From: Oxalobacteraceae sp. CFBP 8761
GTDB lineage: Bacteria > Pseudomonadota > Gammaproteobacteria > Burkholderiales > Burkholderiaceae_D
Assembly: GCA_014841595.1 (NCBI GenBank)
Contig: JACYUE010000001.1
Location: forward strand, 1,104,996-1,168,995
DNA length: 64,000 bases
Direction: 5' to 3'
Position 1 is the stretch's first letter. The number at the start of each line of letters is the position of its first letter. The translations under genes and the position numbers were made by a program. The notes under the pieces were generated by a model. That model was not told the origin of the DNA. It saw nothing but the letters and a program-made list of their open reading frames with translations, and ran no database searches. Shown here one piece after another: positions 15,801 through 24,883 of the stretch.

Positions 15801-18469
15801 CACGCAGCCAGCCGTTTCAGCTCGTAGAGCCGTTCGAGCGCTTCGCGCGGCGTCAGCGCGTCCGGATCGATGGCGTCCAGTGCATCGCGCAAGCCGTCAT
15901 CCTGGACTTCCGCCACGACGGGCGCCGGGGTGTCGTCGAGATCGTGCTCGGGCAGGGGCGCGGCGAACAGGTCGCGCTGCGGCGTACCACCGGCGGCCTG
16001 CGCTTCCAGGCGCGCCAGGTGCTTGCGCGCGGCCTTGATCACCGGCTGCGGCACGCCGGCCAGCTGCGCCACCTGCAAGCCGTAGCTTTGCGACGCCGGA
16101 CCATCCTGCACCGCATGCAGGAACACGATGCTGTCCTTGTGCTCGACTGCCGACAGGTGCACGTTGTAGGCGCTTGGGTACGACTCCGGCAACTGGGTCA
16201 GCTCGAAGTAGTGCGTCGCGAACAGCGTGAAGCTGCGGCTCGTGTCGATCAGGTGGCGCGCGATGGCCCACGCCAGCGCCAGGCCATCGAAGGTCGACGT
16301 GCCGCGCCCGACTTCATCCATCAGCACCAGCGAATGCTCGGTGGCGCCGTTGAGGATCGCGGCCGATTCGGTCATCTCGACCATGAAGGTCGAGCGGCCA
16401 TTGGCCAGGTCGTCGCTGGCGCCGATGCGGGTGAAGATGCGGTCGATCGGGCCCAGCGTGGCTTCGGCCGCCGGTACGTAGCTGCCGACATACGCCAGCA
16501 GCGTGATCAGCGCGACCTGGCGCATGAAGGTCGATTTACCGCCCATGTTCGGACCGGTGATCAGGAGCAGGCGGCGCTCGTTGGAGAAGCGGCAATCGTT
16601 GGCGATGAAGCGCTCGATCTGATTCTCGACCACCGGATGGCGGCCTTCGACGATGTTCAGGCACGGCGCATCGACCAGCTGCGGTGCGCACCAGCCGTGG
16701 CGCAGCGCGTGGCTGGCCAGCGCGACCAGCACGTCGACCTGCGCGATCGCGCGCGCGATGGTTTGCAGGACGCCGATGTGCGGCGCGAGCTGGGCCAGCA
16801 AGTCGTCGTACAGGATCTTCTCGCGCGCCAGCGCGCGGTCCTGTGCCGACAGCGCCTTGTCTTCGTACGCCTTCAGTTCGGGCGTGATATAGCGTTCACA
16901 GTTCTTCAGCGTCTGGCGGCGGCGGTAATCGTCCGGCACCTTGGTCGCCTGGCCGTTGGTGACTTCGATGTAGAAGCCGTGCACGCGGTTGTACTCGACG
17001 CGCAGGTTGGCGATGCCGGTGCGGGCGCGCTCGCGTGTTTCAAGGTCGACGAGGAACTGGCCGGCATTCTCGGACAGCGCCTGCAGTTCATCGAGTTCGG
17101 CATCGTAGCCACGTGCGAACACGCCGCCATCGCGGATCATCGCGCTCGGCTCTTCGAGCACGGCGCGCACCAGCAGGTCGAGGCAATCGGCGGGCGTGGC
17201 CAGGTCGTCGTGCAGTTCGCGCAGCAGCGACGTATCGCCCGGCACGAAGCAGCGCGCCACCAGTTCGCGCAGCATCGGCAACGCCTTGAGGCCATCACGC
17301 AGGCTGGCCAGGTCGCGTGGTCGCGCGCTGAGCAGCGCCACGCGCGTGGTGATGCGTTCGATGTCCGGCACCTGCGCCAGCGTCGGCGACAGATTGTCGA
17401 TGGCATCCGCCTGCAGCAGCGCGGCGATCGACTGATGACGGCTGCGCGCGATCGACTGGTCACGGCGTGCGTGATGCAGCCAGTGACGCAGCATGCGCGA
17501 GCCCATCGCCGTGCGGCAGCCGTCGAGCAGCGAGAACAATGTCGGCGACTCTTGCCCGCGAATGGTCTCGGCCAGCTCCAGGTTGCGGCGGGTGGCGGCA
17601 TCTAGGCCGATGTATTCGTTCTCGTTTTCGCACGCCAGCCCGCGCACGTGCTGCAACCCGCGGCCTTGCGTGGCCTGGGCATAGCGCAGCAGCGCGCCGG
17701 CCGCGCCGAACGCAGCGCCCAGGCCATCGGCGCCAAAGCCGGTGAGCGTTGCAACCTTCAGTTGTTCGAGCAGCGCGCCGTGGCCCTTGACCACGTCGAA
17801 GTGCCATTCCGGCACGCGCTGGGTGTGCACGGTGGAAGCGCCATCGTCGAACATGTCGCCGCAGTCGGCGCGCAGGATTTCGGCCGGCGCGATGCGCTCG
17901 AGTTCATGCGCCAGACGCGCCTCGATGGCGCGCGCATCACCCGAAAATTCCATCAGGCGCAGATTGCCGCTGGCCAGCGACAGCCAGGCCAGACCCGCAG
18001 TGACAGTCTTGCGCTGGATTTGCAGGCACAGGGCGAGAAGAGGGCGCTCGGCTTTTTCGGGCAGCAGATCGGAATCGGTCAGCGTACCGGGCGTGACGAC
18101 GCGCATGACCTTGCGTTCGACCGGGCCCTTGGACAGCGCCGGATCGCCGATCTGCTCGCAAATCGCGCACGATTCGCCCAGTTTCACCAGCTTGGCCAGA
18201 TAGCCATCGAGCGAGTGGAACGGCACACCGGCCATCTTGATCGGATTGCCCTCGGACTTGCCGCGCGCAGTCAGCGTGATGCCCAGCACGCGCGAGGCTT
18301 TTTCGGCGTCGTCAAAGAACAGTTCGTAGAAGTCGCCCATGCGGTAGAACACCAGCATGTCGGGGTAGTCGGCCTTGATGCGCAGGTATTGCTGCATCAT
18401 CGGGGTGTGCTTGTCGGTCGCGCTGTTCTTGACGGCTGCGGCGTTGATTTCAGTGGGAACGGTGGTCAT
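15800..18469 (-). CDS. mutS: DNA mismatch repair protein MutS
   Basis: MutS recognises mismatches and starts repair with MutL. The 889-aa product has the mismatch-contact motif in [12 protein letters not shown] near residue 45, the connector and lever domains, and the ATPase with Walker A GPNMGGKS (Lys645). This is followed by [18 protein letters not shown] and the C-terminal helix-turn-helix. The length is slightly above E. coli MutS (853 aa). A TAAAAT -10-like box lies 47 bp upstream (18521-18516), between the gene and the repeat cluster. Confidence 0.98.
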   Translation of the reverse strand: MTTVPTEINAAAVKNSATDKHTPMMQQYLRIKADYPDMLVFYRMGDFYELFFDDAEKASRVLGITLTARGKSEGNPIKMAGVPFHSLDGYLAKLVKLGESCAICEQIGDPALSKGPVERKVMRVVTPGTLTDSDLLPEKAERPLLALCLQIQRKTVTAGLAWLSLASGNLRLMEFSGDARAIEARLAHELERIAPAEILRADCGDMFDDGASTVHTQRVPEWHFDVVKGHGALLEQLKVATLTGFGADGLGAAFGAAGALLRYAQATQGRGLQHVRGLACENENEYIGLDAATRRNLELAETIRGQESPTLFSLLDGCRTAMGSRMLRHWLHHARRDQSIARSRHQSIAALLQADAIDNLSPTLAQVPDIERITTRVALLSARPRDLASLRDGLKALPMLRELVARCFVPGDTSLLRELHDDLATPADCLDLLVRAVLEEPSAMIRDGGVFARGYDAELDELQALSENAGQFLVDLETRERARTGIANLRVEYNRVHGFYIEVTNGQATKVPDDYRRRQTLKNCERYITPELKAYEDKALSAQDRALAREKILYDDLLAQLAPHIGVLQTIARAIAQVDVLVALASHALRHGWCAPQLVDAPCLNIVEGRHPVVENQIERFIANDCRFSNERRLLLITGPNMGGKSTFMRQVALITLLAYVGSYVPAAEATLGPIDRIFTRIGASDDLANGRSTFMVEMTESAAILNGATEHSLVLMDEVGRGTSTFDGLALAWAIARHLIDTSRSFTLFATHYFELTQLPESYPSAYNVHLSAVEHKDSIVFLHAVQDGPASQSYGLQVAQLAGVPQPVIKAARKHLARLEAQAAGGTPQRDLFAAPLPEHDLDDTPAPVVAEVQDDGLRDALDAIDPDALTPREALERLYELKRLAA

Positions 18470-18545
18470 TTCTTCGGATTGGGTTCGGCGAGGCAGAGGC
18501 TGGCCAGAGCTGCGTATTTTACCGCGATTGATGTTGCGCGCGCGG

Positions 18546-18808
18546 CACAGCCGGGGTCAGGTCTGACATTCGGACACGACCTCAGCTTTAGCACAGCCGG
18601 GGTCAAGCACAGCCGGGGTCAGGTCTGACATTTAGACACGACCTCAGCCTTGGCCAGTTCCAAGGGGCTCTTGTTCAGATTGGTATGGCATCGTGTCAGC
18701 TAGTTCCGACTACTTTACTGCCGAGATCGTGTCCGAATGTCAGACCTGACCCCGGCTTTCTCTCTACTGCCGAGATCGTGTCCGAATGTCAGACCTGACC
18801 CCGGCTTT
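18546..18808. repeat. Cluster of inverted 31-nt repeats upstream of mutS
   Basis: A 31-nt core beginning AGCCGGGGTCAGGTCTGAC and ending GGACACGA occurs at 18549-18579. It recurs at 18611-18641 with two changes, and its first 11 nt at 18595-18605. Two exact copies in reverse complement lie at 18727-18757 and 18776-18806, inside a 44-nt unit repeated at 49-bp spacing. Forward and reverse copies face each other across about 85 bp, so the block can form large hairpins. A hairpin with a T-run (18800-18826) ends it on the plus strand. No gene is visible in 18470-18841. It looks like a REP-type intergenic element or the remains of one. Confidence 0.8.
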
Positions 18809-18841
18809 TTTTGATGCCGGGTTTTTGCGGGTCGCGCGGCA

Positions 18842-19693
18842 TCACGCGTAGCCAAGCGTGCCTTCGACGGCCACGCGACCGCTGCACAGCACGACAAAAC
18901 TGCCGGGGACTTCGCAGGCCAGCAACGTTGCGGAAGCACCGAGCGGCACGGCGCGTTTGAAGCGGCATGCCAGACTGGTGACGCGACGATCGGTTGATTG
19001 CTCGAACGCCGCGCAGACGCGCGCCATCGTCTCCATGCCGTGGATGATTGGCGCGTGCATCCCCATCAATTGCGCGCTCCACGGCCACAGGTGAATGGGA
19101 TTCCAGTCGCCGGACAAGGCTGCATAGCGCCGCCCCGCATCCGCAGTTACGACCCATTCTCCAACGAAGTCTCCCACCGGCGCGACTGACGGCGACGCGG
19201 TCGCGTGCTTGACGCGTTGCCCGCGTTTGATCAGGTACCGGCTGGTGCAAGTGAAGACCGTTTCCCCATCGGCACTTGCCACTGTCTCCAGCACGCATTC
19301 GACGGCCCCATTGGTCCCAGGTTCCGGCATCGATAATGTCGTCACGAGTGCTAGCGGCGCATCAGTGCGTACCTCGCACTGCATCGCGAGGTCGTTCGAC
19401 ACATGAATCAGTCCGACAATCCGAAACGGCAACGCCCGATCGAGCATCGTCGCCAGTTGCGCGCGCTGGGCCAGCAGGTAGACGTAGGTCAGCGGCACGG
19501 GGCCGGGCGGGAAACCGAATGCGTCGCAGTAGCGCCGCACGTGATCCGCATCGATCCGGTCCAGCCGGTAACTGGCCTGGACCGGTTGTGCCGACGGCCG
19601 CGCGGGCCGCTTGAACAATGCCCGCAGCAGCGGCCAGGCACTCGCCCTGGGCAGGGCAGGGAGGGATAACAAAAACGGGGACGGGCTATTCAT
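18842..19693 (-). CDS. MaoC-like hotdog-fold acyl dehydratase
   Basis: A 283-aa protein with an N-terminal part of weak similarity and a C-terminal hotdog domain. The domain carries the hydratase-2 motif (LSGDWNPIHLWPWSAQLMGMHAPIIHGMETMARV), in which Asp and His act in (R)-specific enoyl-CoA hydration. The family acts on acyl-CoA or acyl-ACP thioesters. I chose the ATG at 19693; a GTG at 19738 would start 6 bp after the cphA stop and is also plausible. It lies 51 bp downstream of cphA on the same strand; whether it takes part in cyanophycin metabolism is unknown. Confidence 0.82.
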   Translation of the reverse strand: MNSPSPFLLSLPALPRASAWPLLRALFKRPARPSAQPVQASYRLDRIDADHVRRYCDAFGFPPGPVPLTYVYLLAQRAQLATMLDRALPFRIVGLIHVSNDLAMQCEVRTDAPLALVTTLSMPEPGTNGAVECVLETVASADGETVFTCTSRYLIKRGQRVKHATASPSVAPVGDFVGEWVVTADAGRRYAALSGDWNPIHLWPWSAQLMGMHAPIIHGMETMARVCAAFEQSTDRRVTSLACRFKRAVPLGASATLLACEVPGSFVVLCSGRVAVEGTLGYA

Positions 19694-19744
19694 CGACGCA
19701 GCATACCGCGTCGCCGCCCGTCCCCGGAAACACAGCACCGATAC

Positions 19745-22318
19745 TCAGGCTGCCGCCTTGACCCGCGCCGTGATATGCGCCAGCGCCTCGTCAACCTGGT
19801 CGATCAGGATCAGGCACAAGTCCCCATCACCCAGGCGCGAGAGCGCCCGATCAATCGCCACGAACTCGCCATTGATTTCTTCGACGTGGCCGGTGCGGGT
19901 CGCATTGCTCAACCCTGCGCGCAGCAGCGCGATGACTTCGCCATCGGCGCGCCCGCGCTGGCACTGATCCTGATACAGCAGCACGTCGTCGAACGCCGCG
20001 CCCAGGATTTCGGTCTGCTGCGTGATGTCCTGGTCGCGCCGGTCGCCGGCGCCGCTGATCACCACCGAGCGGCGCTTGGCGGGCATGCTCTCGACCGCAT
20101 TGACCAGCGCGGCGATCGCATCCGGGTTGTGGCCGTAGTCGGCGATCACGGTCGCGCCCTTGTAATCGAAGACGTTGAAGCGTCCTGGCGCATTGTCGCT
20201 TTCGCCGACAAAGGTTTTCAGGCCCAGGCGGATCGCATCCCACGACGTGCCCACGCCCCAGGCTGCGGCCACGGACGCCATCACGTTTTCGACCTGGAAG
20301 CCCACCACGCCACCGCGCGTGATCGGCACTTCCTTCAGGTCGATGCGTTCGACGAACGATTCCTGCGCCGCCACCAGATAGCCTTCTTCGACGAAGACGA
20401 CACGGCGGCCCTGGGCGCGGTGCATCGCCATGACGGGATTGCCCACGTCCTGCGCGAAGAAGGTGACGTCGCCGCGCGTCCGTTCGGCCATTGCCGCCAC
20501 GGTCGGATCGGCGGCGTTAAGTACCGCCATGCCGCCCACGGCCACGTTCTGCACGATCACGCGCTTGAGTACCGCCAGGTCTTCGAGCGTGGTGATGTAG
20601 TTCAGGCCCAGGTGGTCGCCCGAGCCGATATTGGTTACCACGGCGACCTGGCACTTGTCGTAGGCCAGGCCTTCGCGCAGCAGGCCGCCGCGCGCCGTTT
20701 CGAACACGGCGGCGTCGACGTCAGGGTGCAGCAGCACGTTGCGCGCGCTGCGCGGGCCGCTGCAGTCGCCGCTCTCGATGCGGCGACCTTCGATGTAGAC
20801 GCCGTCGGTATTGGTCATGCCGGTGCGCAGGCCGGAAGCCGTGAGCAGGTGCGCGATCAGGCGCACGGTGGTCGTCTTGCCATTCGTGCCGGTGACGGCC
20901 ACGATCGGGATGCGGCCGTCGTCGCCGTCCTTGAACAGCGTGTCGACGATCGCTTCGCCGATCGGGCGCGGTTTGCCGAACGACGGCGCCAGGTGCATGC
21001 GCAGGCCCGGCGCGGCGTTGACCTCGACGATGCCGCCGTTCTGGTCCTCAATCGGTTTGAGGACGCTGTCGCAGACCAGGTCGACGCCGCAGATATCCAG
21101 GCCGATCATGTGGGCGGCAGCGACGGCGCGCGCCGCGACTTCAGGGTGCACGTCGTCGGTGACGTCGGTGGCCGAGCCGCCGGTGGACAGGTTCGCGTTA
21201 TTGCGCAGGACGACGCGCTGGCCGATGGCGGGCACCGAGTCCGGCGTCAGGCCGTTCTGGGCCAGCGTGCCGATGGCGATGTCATCGAAGCGGATCTTGG
21301 TCAGCGACGTGCCGTGGCCATCGCCGCGGCGCGGGTCCAGGTTGACCTGCTCGACCAGTTCGCGCACGCTGCGTTCGCCGTCACCCACCACCTGCGGCGG
21401 TTCGCGGCGCGCGGCGGCCACCAGCTTGTCGCCCACCACCAGCAGGCGGTAGTCGTGGCCCGGCAGGTAGCGTTCGACCAGGATGTCGTCGCGGAATTCG
21501 CTGGCGGCCTTGAAGCCGGCGTCGAGTTGTTCGCGCGTGGTGACGTTGACCGTCACGCCCTTGCCCTGGTTGCCGTCCTTCGGCTTGATCACCACGGGCA
21601 GGCCGATTTCCATGGCGGCGGCCCAGGCGTCGTCAGGGTCGGAGACGCCGCGGCCCTGGGGCACCGGCACGCCGGCTGCGTCGAGCAGCTTCTTGGTCAG
21701 TTCCTTGTCCTGCGCGATCGATTCGGCAATCGCGCCGGTGGCGTCGATCTCGGCGGCCTGGATACGGCGCGCGCGGCTGCCCCAGCCGAACATGACCATG
21801 CTGCCTTCGGTCAGGCGGCGGAACGGGATGTTGCGGGCCACTGCGGCCTGCACGATCGAGCCGGTCGATGGACCCAAACGCACGTCTTCGTCGGTCGCGC
21901 GCAGTTGCGCCAGCGCGGCGGGCACGTCGAACGGGGTATCGTTGCGGGCGGCTTCGATCAGCTGCTGCGCGAGTTCGAGGGCCTGGCGGCCGACGTCTTC
22001 TTCGCTGTATTCAACGACCACCTGGTAGGTGCCGGTTTCCAGCGTGGCGGTGGTGCGGCTGAACGTCACCGGGCAGCCGGCTTCGGCTTGCAGGTGCAGC
22101 GCGACCAGTTCGAGCACGTGGGCCAGCGGGATCGTTTCGTAGTGGCCGAACGGCTGCAGGCCGCCGATCTGCGGGAAGCGCACGCGCAGGCGCGATTCGA
22201 AACCGGGCAGTTCGCCGATCGATTCTTCCTCAGGCGTGCACGTCACAATCGCCTCGACCGAGGTGTGGTGGCTCCAGAGATTGGGGCCACGCAGGGCCCG
22301 TACGCGAGATACTTCCAT
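19745..22318 (-). CDS. cphA: Cyanophycin synthetase
   Basis: CphA polymerises Asp and Arg into cyanophycin, a nitrogen storage polymer, using ATP. The 857-aa product has the N-terminal domain, an ATP-grasp domain (about 220-470: PVVIKPKDGNQGKGVTVNV, GGIVEVNAAPGLRMH) that adds Asp, and a Mur-ligase-like domain with an intact P-loop GTNGKT (Lys481) that adds Arg. Length matches characterised enzymes (about 860-900 aa). It is the second gene of the minus-strand unit after the paralogue at 22406. AGGA lies upstream of the ATG. No cyanophycinase or isoaspartyl dipeptidase gene is present in the window. Confidence 0.97.
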   Translation of the reverse strand: MEVSRVRALRGPNLWSHHTSVEAIVTCTPEEESIGELPGFESRLRVRFPQIGGLQPFGHYETIPLAHVLELVALHLQAEAGCPVTFSRTTATLETGTYQVVVEYSEEDVGRQALELAQQLIEAARNDTPFDVPAALAQLRATDEDVRLGPSTGSIVQAAVARNIPFRRLTEGSMVMFGWGSRARRIQAAEIDATGAIAESIAQDKELTKKLLDAAGVPVPQGRGVSDPDDAWAAAMEIGLPVVIKPKDGNQGKGVTVNVTTREQLDAGFKAASEFRDDILVERYLPGHDYRLLVVGDKLVAAARREPPQVVGDGERSVRELVEQVNLDPRRGDGHGTSLTKIRFDDIAIGTLAQNGLTPDSVPAIGQRVVLRNNANLSTGGSATDVTDDVHPEVAARAVAAAHMIGLDICGVDLVCDSVLKPIEDQNGGIVEVNAAPGLRMHLAPSFGKPRPIGEAIVDTLFKDGDDGRIPIVAVTGTNGKTTTVRLIAHLLTASGLRTGMTNTDGVYIEGRRIESGDCSGPRSARNVLLHPDVDAAVFETARGGLLREGLAYDKCQVAVVTNIGSGDHLGLNYITTLEDLAVLKRVIVQNVAVGGMAVLNAADPTVAAMAERTRGDVTFFAQDVGNPVMAMHRAQGRRVVFVEEGYLVAAQESFVERIDLKEVPITRGGVVGFQVENVMASVAAAWGVGTSWDAIRLGLKTFVGESDNAPGRFNVFDYKGATVIADYGHNPDAIAALVNAVESMPAKRRSVVISGAGDRRDQDITQQTEILGAAFDDVLLYQDQCQRGRADGEVIALLRAGLSNATRTGHVEEINGEFVAIDRALSRLGDGDLCLILIDQVDEALAHITARVKAAA

Positions 22319-22405
22319 AAACCGTCATTCCTTTCGCGGGCCGCGCACCGTGCGCACATGCGCGGGGGCGGGCGCCAGGCCCGGCAGATTGCCGGGCAGT
22401 GTCAT

Positions 22406-24583
22406 TCAATGTGTCGTTTGTTTTGGTGTCGCGTCGAACGCGCGCAGGCCGCCGCACAGCAGGTCGCTCGGCACGCCAAGCGCCCACGCCGCCGCCACTG
22501 CCGCCAGCACGTTTTCGGGGTACTTCACGGTGGACGGCTTCATCGTGTCCAGCGTGTTCAGGCGCGTCTCCGCGTCGCCTTCGGCCAGCATGATGCGTCC
22601 GTCACGCACGAACACGATGCGCTCGCCCGCCGCGCGGTGCGCCGCCAGCACCGCATGGTGTTCGTCGAAGGCGTAGAAAATCACGCCGCCGTCGCACAGT
22701 TCGGCCAGCGCCGCGACCTGCTCGTTGGCGGCGTTGAGCACGGCCACGCCGTCCGGCAGGATCACGTCGACCTGGGTGCGGATCACGTTGCGCAGCGCGT
22801 CGTCGTCGTGGATATGGAACTCTGCCAGGTCGGCCAGGCCCGCCATGTCGGTCACGACGCCCACGGTGCAGCGGTCGTACGGCAGGCCGTCCTGCAGGAT
22901 CGAGCGGGCGTTCGACTCGAACACCGCCGTCTGGACGTTACGGTTGATCAGGATGCGCTGGCCGGCTTCGACGGATGTACTGTCGCGGTTCGAGATCACG
23001 CGCGCGTTCAGGTACAGGCCTTCGCCGTTGGCCACGCCGACCTCTTTGCCGGTGATGTTGACCAGGCAGCCGATCAGGCGCGTGATCAGGCTGCAGCCGA
23101 GCGAGCCGGTCACGCCGACCACCGGGATGCGCGCCGTGTCGTCCGGCGCGAACAGGTGCTCGATGATGTCCTTGCCGACGTTGCGGGCGGTGCCGCTGGC
23201 CGGCTTGGTGTGGGCCAGCAGGCCAGGGCTGGCGTTCACTTCGATGATCGCGCCGCGTTGTTCGGCCAGTGGGCGGCTGATGTCTTCGCACACCAGATCG
23301 ATGCCGGCGATGTCCAGGCCGACGATGCGGGCGGCCAGTGCCGCAGCGTGCGCGACCTCCGGGTGGAGCAGGTCGGTGACGTCATCGGCGACGTTGCCGT
23401 TCATCTGGATCAGCACCTTCTGGCCGGCAGGCGGCACTGTGTCGGGCGTGAGACCCTGGCGCTTGAGCTGCAACTGGTTTTCTTCGCTCTTGCGCGGCTC
23501 GACGGGGCTGAGCGGGAATTCTTCGCTTTCGCCGCGGCGCGGGTCGATATTGATCTGGCTGTCGCACAGCTCGGCCACGTTCTGGCGGCCGTCGCCCGTC
23601 ACCCACAGCGATTCGCCGCGCGCGACGGCGACGACCTTGCGGCCGACCACCAGCAGGCGGTGCTCGCTGCCCGTGATGAAGCGCTCGACCAGCACCGAGC
23701 GGCTTTCGCCTTCTTCGGATGCGATCACATAGGCGGCGCGCACTTCTGCTTCGGTATTCAGGTTCAGCGAGACGCCGCGGCCGTGGTTCGCGTCGACCGG
23801 CTTGACGACCACGGGCAGGCCGATGTCGGCGGCTTCTTCCCAGGCCGCGTCGGCGCTGCGCGCGATGGCGCCTTCCGGCACCGGCACGCCGCACGAGGCG
23901 AGCAGGTTCTTGGTCATGTCCTTGTCGCTGGCGATGCCTTCGGCAATCGCGCTGGTGCGGTCGGTCTCGGCGGTCCAGATGCGGCGCTGCGCGGCGCCGT
24001 AACCCAGTTGCACCAGATTGCCGTCGGTCAGACGGATCGACGGGATGCGGCGGTCGGTGGCGGCGTCCACGATGTGCGCGGTCGACGGACCCAGGCACAG
24101 GCGGTCGACCATGTCGGTCAGGCGCACAAGCGCGGCAGGCAGGTCGAACGGCTCGTCGTTGATCGCGGCCATCATCAGGCGATGGCTGACGTCGAGCGCG
24201 GCGCGGCCGACGACATTGTCGCGCGTGCGGAACGCCATCTTGTAGACGCCATGCTCACCGGTGGAGCGGGTCTTGCCGAAGCCGGTCTTCATGCCGGCCA
24301 GGCTCTGCACTTCGAGCACGACGTGTTCGAGAATGTGGCCGGCCCAGGTGCCTTCGTTCAGGCGCTCGATGAAGCCGCCGTGGTAGCCGACGCCGCAGTG
24401 GTGCTCGATCAGGCCCGGCAGCCAGGTAATCAGGCGCGTCGTGAACCCGGGGAGCAGATTCGACGGATAGTCTTCCAGTTCGCCGATGTCGAGCCAGGCC
24501 TCGATCACGGGCCGATAGGTCCAGATGTTTGGTCCCGCCAGATAATTGATGCGCAGGAATTTGATGTCGTTCTTTTTCGTCAT
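22406..24583 (-). CDS. Cyanophycin synthetase-like paralogue with degenerate Mur-ligase P-loop
   Basis: A 725-aa homologue of the neighbouring CphA. The N-terminal and ATP-grasp domains are intact (PVVVKPVDANHGRGVSLNL, SVLVERFITGSEHRLLVVG, GAIIEVNASPGLLAH). In the Mur-ligase domain the P-loop reads GSLGCS (residues 493-498) where CphA has GTNGKT, so the nucleotide-binding lysine is missing, and the C-terminus is about 130 residues shorter. Tandem paralogues of this kind are known in heterotrophs such as Ralstonia (often called CphA'). The protein probably cannot add Arg alone; it may partner CphA, use the ATP-grasp site only, or act on dipeptides. The ATG at 24583 is preferred to a GTG at 24616. 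Confidence 0.9.
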   Translation of the reverse strand: MTKKNDIKFLRINYLAGPNIWTYRPVIEAWLDIGELEDYPSNLLPGFTTRLITWLPGLIEHHCGVGYHGGFIERLNEGTWAGHILEHVVLEVQSLAGMKTGFGKTRSTGEHGVYKMAFRTRDNVVGRAALDVSHRLMMAAINDEPFDLPAALVRLTDMVDRLCLGPSTAHIVDAATDRRIPSIRLTDGNLVQLGYGAAQRRIWTAETDRTSAIAEGIASDKDMTKNLLASCGVPVPEGAIARSADAAWEEAADIGLPVVVKPVDANHGRGVSLNLNTEAEVRAAYVIASEEGESRSVLVERFITGSEHRLLVVGRKVVAVARGESLWVTGDGRQNVAELCDSQINIDPRRGESEEFPLSPVEPRKSEENQLQLKRQGLTPDTVPPAGQKVLIQMNGNVADDVTDLLHPEVAHAAALAARIVGLDIAGIDLVCEDISRPLAEQRGAIIEVNASPGLLAHTKPASGTARNVGKDIIEHLFAPDDTARIPVVGVTGSLGCSLITRLIGCLVNITGKEVGVANGEGLYLNARVISNRDSTSVEAGQRILINRNVQTAVFESNARSILQDGLPYDRCTVGVVTDMAGLADLAEFHIHDDDALRNVIRTQVDVILPDGVAVLNAANEQVAALAELCDGGVIFYAFDEHHAVLAAHRAAGERIVFVRDGRIMLAEGDAETRLNTLDTMKPSTVKYPENVLAAVAAAWALGVPSDLLCGGLRAFDATPKQTTH

Positions 24584-24883
24584 GTAAATACGTTGGTCAC
24601 CTGGCGCTACTCCCACACCGGCGACTTTTCCTTGTATGCCTGAGGTGTCACTACGTTAGCGAAAGGCCGCCAATCGCAGCGCACATCACGCGCTGATCTG
24701 ATCCAGTTGCGGCTTTTACTTAGCCGCAATATTTTCACCAAAACACATTTCGTGTCATCCAAACCGTGCCCAAAAACGTTCTAGCGCTCTGTAGAGCGTT
24801 TGATGCTTGGCATAAAAACAATAGCCACACGCTTTACCCATACCGAATCTTTGCCGAATTAAAGCCCGTTTCGGGCGCAAACC
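24584..24883. promoter_or_regulatory. Divergent control region of the cyanophycin locus
   Basis: These 300 bp separate the minus-strand cphA genes from the plus-strand ABC transporter and hold no gene. Two clean inverted repeats are present: TTGCGGCT / AGCCGCAA with a 7-nt loop (24707-24729), and CGCTCT / AGAGCG with a 2-nt loop (24785-24798). The DNA is more AT-rich than its flanks. I could not place a convincing sigma-70 promoter; TTGGCA at 24807-24812 is a possible -35. Confidence 0.5.

Noticed and set aside
18546..18808. CRISPR array
   Set aside because: Repeats are in both orientations, unevenly spaced and without unique spacers or cas genes.
19775..24643. A 1622-codon open frame on the plus strand antisense to both cyanophycin synthetase genes
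   Set aside because: The translation is low-complexity (Arg-, His-, Ala-, Gln- and Asp-rich) with no domain, and it mirrors the GC-rich third positions of the two real genes. Long antisense frames are expected at this GC content.
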